Source: an uncultured Chloroflexota bacterium (GTDB lineage Bacteria > Chloroflexota > Anaerolineae > Anaerolineales > Anaerolineaceae). Taken from it: a DNA stretch of 32,486 nucleotides. Shown piece by piece: positions 23,328 through 30,276 of this stretch (position 1 is the stretch's first letter; each line of letters opens with the position of its first letter). The notes beneath the pieces were generated by a model. That model was not told the DNA's origin. It did no database searches and was given only the letters and a program-made list of their open reading frames with translations. The stretch lies in the NCBI GenBank assembly GCA_902795255.1, contig CADBKS010000005.1, positions 1 to 32,486 on the forward strand, in the 5' to 3' direction. The translations under genes were made by a program, and so were the position numbers.

Positions 23328-24715
23328 AGCGGATCGCCTTTTTCTGCATTCCCGCGCACGGTCATACGAATCCCATGCTGCCGGTCGCCGCGGAACTGGT
23401 GAAACGGGGGAATACCGTCCGGTTCTATTCGTTTGACGCGTTCAAAGAGAAGATCGGTGCCACGGGCGCGGAGTTTATCTCCTGCGACGCGTTTCTGCCA
23501 AAGCTTTCGGAGCAGGAAGAAGCCGGACTCAGGAACGTGTCCACTACGGAAATGACGGTGCAGGATATCCGGATCACGCTCAGCATGGACGGCTTTCTCA
23601 ATGAGGAGTTCAAGACCTTCCGGCCTGATGTTGTGTATACGGATTCCGTCTGCTTCTGGGGTAAGCTGAACGCATGGAAGCACCATGTGCCGATGGTCGT
23701 TTCCACCAGTACGTTCGCCTTCAATCAGCTGTCCTCGCAGTACATGAAGAATTCGCCGAAGGAAATGGCGGATATGATCCTGGGCCTGCCGAGAGTGTCA
23801 AAGGAGCTGAAAAAGCTTGAACCTTACGGCTATCATGTGAAAAATGTTTTTTCGCTGATATCGAACGATAATCAAACGGATACGGTCGTTTATACATCGC
23901 GGAAATTTCAGCCATATGCGGAGAGCTTTTCGGATCACTATGCCTTCGTGGGCCCCTCTGTATTTTCAAAGGCTGTGCCGGAAAAAAAGAAGGAACGCCC
24001 GCTCGTTTATATTTCCATGGGGACCGTCATCAATGACAGGCCTGATTTCTATACAAAATGTATCGGGGCACTGAGCGGTCAGAACATCGATGTTCTCATT
24101 TCCTGCGGGAACGTGGTCGACCGTGAGGCTTTGGGAGAATTGCCCGGCAACATCCGGGTGTATCCATATGTGAACCAGCTTGACGTTCTTGCCAAAGCGG
24201 ACGTTTTTATAACACACTGCGGCATGAACAGCGTCTCCGAGAGCCTGTATATGGCGGCTCCGATGGTGCTCTATCCGCAGACCGGCGAACAGAAAGCGGC
24301 CGCAAGAAGGGTAATGGAGATCGGCGCCGGTACAGTATTAGAAGACGATTCGGCTGACGGGATCCGGGCTGCCGTCCGGGAAATTCTGGGCAATTCTGCC
24401 TACGGAAAAGCCGCCGAAGCATGCAGTAAGGATTTCCGGTCCTGTACGGGTGCTGCCGGAGCGGCGGCGTTTATTGAAAACGCGCCTCATTCCTCGAACG
24501 GGATAGATGTCATCGCTGAGCTGAATAAAACGAATGTGAGATTTCAGTTCATATACTGGGCCATCGTCATCGCAGCCATCAATCTGATCGGATTTTTTGT
24601 CGGCTGGAAATATGTATGGATCATTGGGATCGCAGCCGGCATCCTGTCCGGCCCGATCGGCAGGGCAGTCCAAAACCGGAAATACACCTCCATTCTGCGC
24701 AGAACGCAGGAATAA
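23324..24715 (+). CDS. MGT-like family 1 glycosyltransferase with C-terminal membrane hairpin
   Basis: A 463-aa UDP-glycosyltransferase-like protein of the macrolide/UGT type. The N-terminal acceptor domain begins FFCIPAHGHTNPMLPVAAEL; the donor domain has VYISMGTVINDRP, YVNQLDVLAKADVFITHCGMNSVSESL (His298 region) and the PMVLYPQTGEQ loop. Unlike soluble antibiotic-modifying relatives it ends in two predicted membrane segments (about 408-427 and 430-447), suggesting action at the membrane on a lipid or hydrophobic compound. Translationally coupled to the AbrB-like gene. Possible roles are glycolipid synthesis or inactivation of a hydrophobic toxin. Confidence 0.88.
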   Translation: MKRIAFFCIPAHGHTNPMLPVAAELVKRGNTVRFYSFDAFKEKIGATGAEFISCDAFLPKLSEQEEAGLRNVSTTEMTVQDIRITLSMDGFLNEEFKTFRPDVVYTDSVCFWGKLNAWKHHVPMVVSTSTFAFNQLSSQYMKNSPKEMADMILGLPRVSKELKKLEPYGYHVKNVFSLISNDNQTDTVVYTSRKFQPYAESFSDHYAFVGPSVFSKAVPEKKKERPLVYISMGTVINDRPDFYTKCIGALSGQNIDVLISCGNVVDREALGELPGNIRVYPYVNQLDVLAKADVFITHCGMNSVSESLYMAAPMVLYPQTGEQKAAARRVMEIGAGTVLEDDSADGIRAAVREILGNSAYGKAAEACSKDFRSCTGAAGAAAFIENAPHSSNGIDVIAELNKTNVRFQFIYWAIVIAAINLIGFFVGWKYVWIIGIAAGILSGPIGRAVQNRKYTSILRRTQE

Positions 24716-24753
24716 GAGGATCCGCTTGCCGGAATGATAAAAAAATCTGAATA

Positions 24754-24773
24754 CCCTGTCAAACCTGACAGGG
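24754..24773. terminator. Hairpin after the glycosyltransferase gene
   Basis: CCCTGTCA-AACC-TGACAGGG, with outer TCTG/CAGA pairing. No T-run follows on +; an imperfect one follows on the minus strand. Confidence 0.45.
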
Positions 24774-24814
24774 CAGAAAAAACAAACGAATCGAGCGCTC
24801 AATTATAGATCCAG

Positions 24815-24862
24815 AGGCCTTGAGCAGCGGCATTATGCAGCTGCATGAGGCCTTTTATTTTT
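24815..24862 (+). terminator. Terminator of the AbrB-glycosyltransferase operon
   Basis: AGGCCT (24815-24820) and GCAGC (24824-24828) pair with GCTGC (24840-24844) and AGGCCT (24848-24853), followed by TTTATTTTT. Confidence 0.75.
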
Positions 24863-24874
24863 CCTTTCCCGTAA

Positions 24875-24907
24875 ATGAGTCAAATGTACCTGGTACAACG
24901 GACTCAT
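24875..24907. repeat. 33-nt palindromic repeat, copy 1
   Basis: Inverted repeat centred on T at 24891: ATGAGTC...TGTACC-T-GGTACA...GACTCAT. It shares the exact core TGTACCTGGTACAAC with copy 2 at 26753-26785 and has the same length. It lies just upstream of the second tetR promoter. Confidence 0.8.
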
Positions 24908-24924
24908 GCAATTACGTATTATAA

Positions 24925-24953
24925 TTGACGTTATATAACGATAGTAATAATAT
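24925..24953 (+). promoter_or_regulatory. Promoter with perfect 12-bp palindrome for the TetR-flavodoxin operon
   Basis: TTGACG (24925-24930), 17-nt spacer, TAATAT (24948-24953). The palindrome CGTTATATAACG (24929-24940) begins in the -35 and fills much of the spacer, a plausible TetR operator. Its TTAT/ATAA arms resemble those of the operator at 21218. Confidence 0.7.
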
Positions 24954-24971
24954 TGAAAGGGGAAAATGCGT

Positions 24972-25538
24972 ATGCCGCCCAAGACGAGGATCACGAAAGA
25001 CATGATCATCCAGGCAGCCATTGAGGTCGTAAAACAAAGCGGATACGAAAGTATCAACGCCAGGACGGTCTCTGCGCAGCTGCACTGTTCCACACAGCCG
25101 GTCATGTATCATTTTTCGACCATTGACGCCATGAAACGGGCTGCCTATGCCCGGGCTGATCAGCTGCATACGGAATATCTGATGATGGTTCCGCCGGAAC
25201 AGGATCCAGTCCTGGGGATCGGCCTGAACTACATCCGCTTCGCCGTGGAGGAACCGCAGCTGTTCCGCTTCCTGTTCCAGTCCGGGTATGCGGAGGGGAA
25301 CAGTCTGTTGGAGATGATCGATTCCGAAGAACTGACTCCGGTCCTGGCCGCCATGCAGGAGGGGGCCGGACTGGGTCCGGAACAAACAAAACAAATATTT
25401 CTGACCGTCGCGCTGTTCGCACACGGCTATGCGAGCCTCATTGCCAATAACGGCCTGGAATTTGATGAAAAACTGATCGCGGAGCACCTGACCCGGGCCT
25501 GGAACGGTGCGCTGCTCGCGGCAGAACAGGAGGAATAA
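24972..25538 (+). CDS. TetR/AcrR-family transcriptional regulator, paralogue of the one at 21252
   Basis: A 188-aa regulator. The ATG at 24972 (MPPKTRITKD) is chosen over 24966 because GAAAGGGG lies 9 nt upstream of it but only 3 nt from the other. The helix-turn-helix spans IIQAAIEVVKQSGYESINARTVSAQLHC, read in parts, with recognition segment CSTQPVMYHF. The C-terminal FAHGYASLIANNGLEF matches the first TetR. It is followed after 1 nt by a flavodoxin-like gene in the same operon. It likely autorepresses via the promoter palindrome; the ligand is unknown. Confidence 0.9.
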   Translation: MPPKTRITKDMIIQAAIEVVKQSGYESINARTVSAQLHCSTQPVMYHFSTIDAMKRAAYARADQLHTEYLMMVPPEQDPVLGIGLNYIRFAVEEPQLFRFLFQSGYAEGNSLLEMIDSEELTPVLAAMQEGAGLGPEQTKQIFLTVALFAHGYASLIANNGLEFDEKLIAEHLTRAWNGALLAAEQEE

Positions 25539-25539
25539 G

Positions 25540-26028
25540 ATGAAAGTGATCATTCATGATCTGGGGCCGGAGTATGACGCCCTGATCGAAGGAAAATGCG
25601 GCACCGCGGTTGCCGCGGACGGAAAATATGCGCCCTGTCAGGGCTGTTTCGGCTGCTGGACCAAACATCCGGCGGAGTGCTTCATGAAGGACAAACTGCA
25701 GCAGGTCTGCCGCGTGATTGGAAGGGCCGATGAACTCGTGATCGTTACGAAAAATCTCTACGGCGCGTACAGCGCCGCGGTCAAGAATATTCTGGACCGC
25801 TCCATCGGGACCTCCACGCCCTTCAGCACCTACCGCGGCCGGCAGATGCACCATACGCTCCGCTACGGAAAGCACGATCTCTGGAAGGTGGTCGTTTACG
25901 GAGATGTGAGCGAGGCGGAAAAGGCCACATTCCGCTATATGGCAGAGCGGAATGCGCTCAACGACGGCTATGAGCGGTCCGAAGTCGTTTTTCTGAACGA
26001 TCTCGCGGAACTGGAGGCGTCGTTATGA
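25540..26028 (+). CDS. Flavodoxin-fold NAD(P)H/FMN-dependent oxidoreductase-like protein with Cys cluster
   Basis: A 162-aa protein. The start at 25540 is 1 nt after the tetR stop with an AGGAGGA site; an earlier in-frame Met lies inside tetR. The N-terminal strand (MKVIIHDLGP) is followed by a Cys-rich loop with Cys33, Cys36, Cys39 and Cys47 (CQGCFGCW then AECFMKD), as in iron-sulfur flavoproteins of the FMN_red superfamily, then the flavin-binding part VTKNLYGAYSAAVKNILDR. The usual N-terminal phosphate-binding GSPR-type loop is not evident, so flavin binding may be altered. It ends in an ATGA overlap with the next gene. Confidence 0.8.
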   Translation: MKVIIHDLGPEYDALIEGKCGTAVAADGKYAPCQGCFGCWTKHPAECFMKDKLQQVCRVIGRADELVIVTKNLYGAYSAAVKNILDRSIGTSTPFSTYRGRQMHHTLRYGKHDLWKVVVYGDVSEAEKATFRYMAERNALNDGYERSEVVFLNDLAELEASL

Positions 26029-26756
26029 AGACAGTATTCATCAACTGCAGTCCCAAAACGCGCTTCTGTGCGTCTTCGTATTTCCTCTTCCTGCAGGGTC
26101 TCTTCACCGGCGGGGAAAAAGTGCATGAAAAGCTGCGTACCCCCGCCGACCACAGACGCATTCTGGAACAGCTCCGGGATGCGCAGACGGTGGTGTTCGG
26201 TCTGCCGCTCTATGTGGACGGCGTGCCGTCTCATGTGCTCCGCTTCATGGAGGAAATGGAGACCTTCTGCCGCGAAAACAACCTGAAGCTCCGCGTTTAC
26301 TGTGTCGCCAACAACGGCTTTATCGAAGGGAAACAGAACGAACCGATGATGCAGGTCTTCGAACATTTCTGTACGCGCGCCGGCCTTGCGTGGGGCGGCG
26401 GTGTCGGGATCGGCGGCGGGGTCATGCTGAACGTGACCCGGATCCTCTTTATTGTCCAAATTGCGCTGCTCCTCCTGAATACCGTACTGAGCGCGGTCAA
26501 CACCGGGAATTTCTTCCCGAAAGATGCCTGGCTCAGCTTCGCGGAAAATGCGGCCCTGCTGCTGTTTTTCAACCTGGGCGTGCTCTTTTTCCTTGGCGGC
26601 ATGGGCCGGGCGATCGGAAAGGGCGTTTATTACGGGAAGAAATACACCCGGATCCTCATCCCGTCGTTCATTTTCATCCTGTTCGCCGATATTTTCTTCA
26701 TCATCATCTCCGTGCTGGAAGGCGGCATTTTCCGCGGCTGGCTGGCAAAAAAGTGA
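26025..26756 (+). CDS. Flavodoxin-like domain fused to C-terminal membrane segments
   Basis: A 243-aa protein. Residues 1-125 resemble a flavodoxin/NADPH-dependent FMN reductase fold: MKTVFINCSPKTRFCASSYF (phosphate-loop strand and helix), VVFGLPLYVDGVPSHVLRFME (the typical second flavin loop) and VYCVANNGFIEGKQN. Residues 136-156, 172-194 and 208-233 are strongly hydrophobic, giving about three membrane segments. The pairing with a soluble flavodoxin-fold protein (ATGA overlap) suggests a membrane-linked redox pair. The family of the membrane part is not recognised. The stop codon lies inside the palindromic repeat copy 2. Confidence 0.75.
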   Translation: MKTVFINCSPKTRFCASSYFLFLQGLFTGGEKVHEKLRTPADHRRILEQLRDAQTVVFGLPLYVDGVPSHVLRFMEEMETFCRENNLKLRVYCVANNGFIEGKQNEPMMQVFEHFCTRAGLAWGGGVGIGGGVMLNVTRILFIVQIALLLLNTVLSAVNTGNFFPKDAWLSFAENAALLLFFNLGVLFFLGGMGRAIGKGVYYGKKYTRILIPSFIFILFADIFFIIISVLEGGIFRGWLAKK

Positions 26757-26788
26757 GACAGTTGTACCTGGTACAACTGTCTCACTTT
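26750..26788. repeat. Palindromic repeat, copy 2 (probable bidirectional terminator)
   Basis: Perfect inverted repeat of 19 bp arms around T26769; the 33-nt part matching copy 1 is 26753-26785, from GTGAGACAGTTGTACC to the mirrored arm. T-residues flank it on both strands. It overlaps the stop codon of the preceding gene. Confidence 0.85.
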
Positions 26789-26809
26789 CTCCGGCTGGGA
26801 AAACGGGAA

Positions 26810-26815
26810 TATAAT
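26810..26815 (+). promoter_or_regulatory. Candidate -10 for the PrsW-like gene
   Basis: TATAAT 30 nt before the ATG, just after the palindromic repeat. The -35 position (TTCTCC) is poor. Confidence 0.4.
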
Positions 26816-26845
26816 AAAGCCACACGAAAATAAAGAGGTGAAACC

Positions 26846-27604
26846 ATGACGATGATGCTGATTTCTCTGCCGATCGCCATTGCCGTATCGCTGCTGTGGT
26901 ACCTGCCCTGCACGAGAGCGCTTGGCGAAAACCGCGTTCTGACGCGGAAGGATTACTGGGTGATCGCCCTGGTGTACGGATTTCTTTACTGCTGCCTGCT
27001 GACCATGGTGACCGAGATCACCTGGGACGCGGTCGTCAAACGAACGTCCCTCTCCGGCCTTGCGAAGGATATCTGTTCGAACTTTCTGCGGGCAGCCCTG
27101 CTGGAGGAGTTCTTCAAATTCACGGGCTTCCTCCTGGCGAAGAAGAAGTACGCACTGAAACGGAAGATCGAATTCATGCTGGTCGCCGGGCTGATAGGCA
27201 TGACCTACGGGATTATCGAAAAAACCGTTCTCGGCAATATCGGCGCGGTCATCGTCGCGACGATCTGCCCGATGCACATCATGTGGCAGCTCAACCAGGG
27301 CGGACACTGGTACGAATATGAGAAGGCGAAGGCCGCCAATGATAAAGCCACGGCCAAAAAGGAATGGTGCCTGGCGATCCTGCTGCCGTTCTTCTTCCAC
27401 GGGACGTGGGATACCGCGCTGGACCTCGTACTCTATGGGGTCAACATGGACGGCAGCGTCTGGCAGTATGTGGCTGCTGCCGGCGGATTGATCCTGGTCG
27501 TCTTTGGTGTGCTCTACGCGGTAAAGACGGTGCAGAAGGTCCGGAAGATCGCGAAGGAAACACCCATGCTGAACACAGCGGAACAGGCGCCTGCCGCAAA
27601 CTGA
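26846..27604 (+). CDS. PrsW-like intramembrane protease family protein
   Basis: A 252-aa polytopic membrane protein. PrsW-type motifs are LLEEFFKFTGFLLAKK (Glu87, Glu88, Lys91), a glycine-rich segment ending in Glu (GLIGMTYGIIEK, Glu125), His144 in CPMHIMW and FFFHGTWDTALD (His185, Asp189). In Bacillus, PrsW starts cleavage of an anti-sigma factor; no sigma/anti-sigma gene is seen here. GAGGTG precedes the ATG. The gene appears to have its own promoter after the palindromic repeat and its own terminator. Confidence 0.82.
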   Translation: MTMMLISLPIAIAVSLLWYLPCTRALGENRVLTRKDYWVIALVYGFLYCCLLTMVTEITWDAVVKRTSLSGLAKDICSNFLRAALLEEFFKFTGFLLAKKKYALKRKIEFMLVAGLIGMTYGIIEKTVLGNIGAVIVATICPMHIMWQLNQGGHWYEYEKAKAANDKATAKKEWCLAILLPFFFHGTWDTALDLVLYGVNMDGSVWQYVAAAGGLILVVFGVLYAVKTVQKVRKIAKETPMLNTAEQAPAAN

Positions 27605-27625
27605 CGGGAGCCGGTTCTGTCGATT

Positions 27626-27676
27626 CCGGAGCCCGCGGAGAAGCAAAGCTCAGCCCGCGGGCTCCGGTCTGATTTT
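27626..27676 (+). terminator. Terminator after the PrsW-like gene
   Basis: A perfect 13-bp stem CCGGAGCCCGCGG (27626-27638) / CCGCGGGCTCCGG (27655-27667) followed by TCTGATTTT. Confidence 0.7.
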
Positions 27677-27716
27677 AAAAACGGGCTCGTCAGCAGTCCG
27701 CTGAGGGAGATATACC

Positions 27717-28136
27717 ATGGTGGTGACGGGGGTGATCGTCGGGATCGTCTTCTGGATCCTGGGGATCCTGATTTTTGTTTCGGATTATTTGGAAATAAGA
27801 AGGTGCACAGCTGAAGCGGAAGCGGTCATCACGGATGTGATCAAAGAGGAGCGCTGGCGTCCCGGAAAGCACATATCGGGACGCCGGACGGCTTATTATC
27901 CCGTACTGGAATTTCCCGCCGGGGATAAGATCTGGCGCGTAAAAACCAGGCTCAAAGCGTATCTGCCGGAAACTTTTGTGAAGGGAAAGACGCTGAAGAT
28001 CCGATATAACCCGCAAAATCCTGCGGATCTGAGACGCAGCGGGAATTCATTATGGGAAAGCGCGGCCGGCATGGGGCTCATGTTCCTGCTGGGAGCGCTA
28101 TTCGCGTATATTGGCATCCGGGCCGGCTTACGCTGA
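27717..28136 (+). CDS. DUF3592-like membrane protein
   Basis: A 139-aa protein with an N-terminal membrane segment (VVTGVIVGIVFWILGILIFV), a beta-rich middle (AEAVITDVIKEE..YYPVLEFPAGDKIWRVKTR, then KGKTLKIRYNPQNPADL), and a C-terminal segment (AGMGLMFLLGALFAYIGI). The layout and the YNPxNP motif match the DUF3592 family of uncharacterised membrane proteins. A GAGGGAG site precedes the ATG. It stands alone, 35 nt before the radical SAM gene. Confidence 0.8.
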   Translation: MVVTGVIVGIVFWILGILIFVSDYLEIRRCTAEAEAVITDVIKEERWRPGKHISGRRTAYYPVLEFPAGDKIWRVKTRLKAYLPETFVKGKTLKIRYNPQNPADLRRSGNSLWESAAGMGLMFLLGALFAYIGIRAGLR

Positions 28137-28171
28137 TCATTTCTTTAAATCGGGCGCATCAGGAGGATCTT

Positions 28172-29059
28172 ATGGTCATCAAAGAGATCGAAGTCAAAGA
28201 TATTATGACGAGGACGAATCTGCCGGTTTCGGATTACGCGGTCAACCCTTATGTCGGCTGCACGCACGCATGTAAGTATTGCTACGCTTCCTTCATGAAG
28301 CGTTTTACCAATCATCCGGAGCCCTGGGGCGAGTTTGTGGACGTCAAAAAATGGCCTGCGGTCAATAAACCGGGTAAGTACGCCGGGAAGGAAGCTTTTT
28401 TCTGCTCGGTGACGGACCCGTATCAGCCGCTCGAGGCCAAATACGGACGCACCCGCGCGCTGCTCCAACAGCTTCTGGATACCGGGATCAGCATCAGCAT
28501 CTCTACCAAATCCGACCTGATCCTGCGGGATCTCGACCTGATCAGACAATTTCCCTCCGCGCATGTGTCCTGGTCGATCAACACGCTGGACGAGAACTTC
28601 CGCAGGAAAATGGACCGTGCTGTGAGTATTGAGCGCAGGCTGGAGGCCATGCGGCAGTTCTATGAAGCCGGCATCCAGTCCACCTGTTTTATCTCTCCGA
28701 TCTTCCCCGGCATCACGGACGTGATCGGGATCATCGAACGGGCTAAGAAACAGTGCAACCTGGTGTGGCTGGAAAACCTGAACCTCCGCGGGGATTATAA
28801 AAAAAGCATTCTCGACTGGGTGCACGAACATCATCCGGAGCTGGATGAGCTGTACCGGGAGATCTATACCAAAAAGAGCCGCGCATACTGGACCGCCCTG
28901 GATCAGCAGATCCGGGAATATACAGCCAGAGAGGGAATGCTGTATATCCGTGATGACGATCAGCACCGTTCCCCTTTCGGAGAGCCGCCCGTGGTGTGCA
29001 ACTACTTCTATCATGAGGAAGTCCGAAAGTCCGCAAAAAAGGTGACCGCCGCTGAATGA
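28172..29059 (+). CDS. SPL-family radical SAM protein, resembling radical SAM mobile pair protein B
   Basis: A 295-aa radical SAM enzyme. The start at 28172 has a perfect AGGAGG site 5 nt upstream; the longer frame runs into the preceding gene. The cluster motif CTHACKYC gives Cys30, Cys34 and Cys37, within NPYVGCTHACKYCYASFM. Later motifs are VTDPYQPLE, ISISTKSDLILRDLDLI, SWSINTLDENFRRKMDRA, FISPIFPGITD, WLENLNLRGDYKKSI and the C-terminal NYFYHEEVRKS. As I recall these families, the N-terminus and ENLNLRG are characteristic of the mobile-pair B protein, normally coded next to protein A and a MarR regulator; neither is here. Function unknown; part of an operon with the next two genes. Confidence 0.85.
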   Translation: MVIKEIEVKDIMTRTNLPVSDYAVNPYVGCTHACKYCYASFMKRFTNHPEPWGEFVDVKKWPAVNKPGKYAGKEAFFCSVTDPYQPLEAKYGRTRALLQQLLDTGISISISTKSDLILRDLDLIRQFPSAHVSWSINTLDENFRRKMDRAVSIERRLEAMRQFYEAGIQSTCFISPIFPGITDVIGIIERAKKQCNLVWLENLNLRGDYKKSILDWVHEHHPELDELYREIYTKKSRAYWTALDQQIREYTAREGMLYIRDDDQHRSPFGEPPVVCNYFYHEEVRKSAKKVTAAE

Positions 29060-29075
29060 GGGTGAGGTGAAATAA

Positions 29076-29441
29076 ATGGACGATTTCGGTATCAGTGAAA
29101 TGCTGGAAATGCAGAAAGCACTGCAGGACAGGTATAAAGCCATATGGGAACCCATATCTCCCGAAACAGGTCAAAACAAGCTCCTCTGGATGATCGGGGA
29201 AACCGGGGAAGTGATCGATATCGTCAAAAAACATGGCGGGAAAACGGCATGTCAGGACAGTGAACTGCGGGCCCGCCTGGTTGAAGAACTGGCGGATGTC
29301 CTGATGTACTATAATGACGTATTGCTCTGCTACGGGATATCGGCTGATGAATTGAAGCAGTCCTATATCAGCAAGTTTGAGAAAAACATGAAGTGCTGGA
29401 AAGTTCCGGCCGGCGGAGGTGAAGCATCGACAGACCGGTGA
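29076..29441 (+). CDS. MazG-like nucleotide pyrophosphohydrolase
   Basis: A 121-aa all-alpha NTP pyrophosphohydrolase. The metal-binding helices are WMIGETGEVIDIVKK (Glu42, Glu45) and ARLVEELADVLMYYNDVL (Glu70, Glu71, Asp74). Such enzymes cleave (d)NTPs, often non-canonical ones, to monophosphates. It lies 16 nt after the radical SAM gene with GGTGAGG upstream, and its stop overlaps the next start (GTGA). Confidence 0.85.
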   Translation: MDDFGISEMLEMQKALQDRYKAIWEPISPETGQNKLLWMIGETGEVIDIVKKHGGKTACQDSELRARLVEELADVLMYYNDVLLCYGISADELKQSYISKFEKNMKCWKVPAGGGEASTDR

Positions 29442-30106
29442 CCACGTTATTTATGCTGATGTCGGCGGATGGCAAGATCAGCACCGGATCCGCGGATGCG
29501 CTGGACATGGACCGGGACCTCCCGAAGATCTCCGGCGTCCGGGAAGGGCTGCACCAGTATTACGAGATCGAACAGACGACGGATCTGTGGTCTTTCAACA
29601 CCGGCCGGGTACAGGCTAAGATGGGCGTCAACGAAAAGGAAATGCCGCCCAAAACTCCGGTATCCTTCGTCCTGCTTGACAATCACCACCTGACGGAGCA
29701 CGGCGTCCGCTACTTTTGCGCGAAGTCGGACCGGGCCGTTGTGATCACCTCGAATGCCGCCCATCCCGCCTTCGGTGTGGAGGCGGATAACCTGCACATT
29801 ATTTATCAGGAGACGCCTTCTCTCGGTGACGCGCTGGTGCGGCTGAAACGGGAATGCGGATGTGAGCGCCTGACGGTCCAGTCGGGAGGGACGGTGAACG
29901 GGCTGTTCCTGCGGGAAAAGCTGCTGGACTATCTTGATATCGTGATCGCCCCGGTACTGGCCGGGGGAAAGGATACGCCCACGCTGATCGACGGCTGTTC
30001 GCTGAGATCCCCCGCGGAGCTTTCCGGCTTGGGCGTGCTGAAGCTGACCGATTGTTCCGTGCTGCAGGATTCCTACATACGGCTGCGGTACGAAGTGATC
30101 CGCTGA
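29438..30106 (+). CDS. RibD C-terminal/dihydrofolate-reductase-like protein
   Basis: A 222-aa NADPH-dependent reductase-like protein of the RibD-C family. GTG at 29438 is used: it gives MTTLFMLMSADGKIS, the family N-terminus, and overlaps the MazG-like stop. Other motifs are CERLTVQSGGTVNGLFLREKLLDYLDIVIAPVLAGGKDTPTLIDG and the C-terminal VLQDSYIRLRYEV, shown by segments. No deaminase domain is attached, so it is not a complete RibD and the substrate is unknown. After it, 30107-30276 holds no gene, but an 8-bp hairpin GCCGGCTT/AAGCCGGC (30241-30260) lies close to the next ribosome site. Confidence 0.85.
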   Translation: MTTLFMLMSADGKISTGSADALDMDRDLPKISGVREGLHQYYEIEQTTDLWSFNTGRVQAKMGVNEKEMPPKTPVSFVLLDNHHLTEHGVRYFCAKSDRAVVITSNAAHPAFGVEADNLHIIYQETPSLGDALVRLKRECGCERLTVQSGGTVNGLFLREKLLDYLDIVIAPVLAGGKDTPTLIDGCSLRSPAELSGLGVLKLTDCSVLQDSYIRLRYEVIR

Positions 30107-30276
30107 GAGACGCCCCGAAAAAACAGATGTCCCGTCCCGCCGGGCATCCCCTCCGGCATGCTGTATACTTATTCTTACAATAACGGAGATATCCCTGATG
30201 CTGTAATAAAGAATACTGCGGCATCTGATTCAAACCATATGCCGGCTTTCGGAAGCCGGCACCGGACAGGAGGATC

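Noticed and set aside
29438..30106. Complete riboflavin enzyme RibD
   Set aside because: Only the reductase-like C-terminal domain is present and there are no other rib genes, so the symbol ribD was not assigned.
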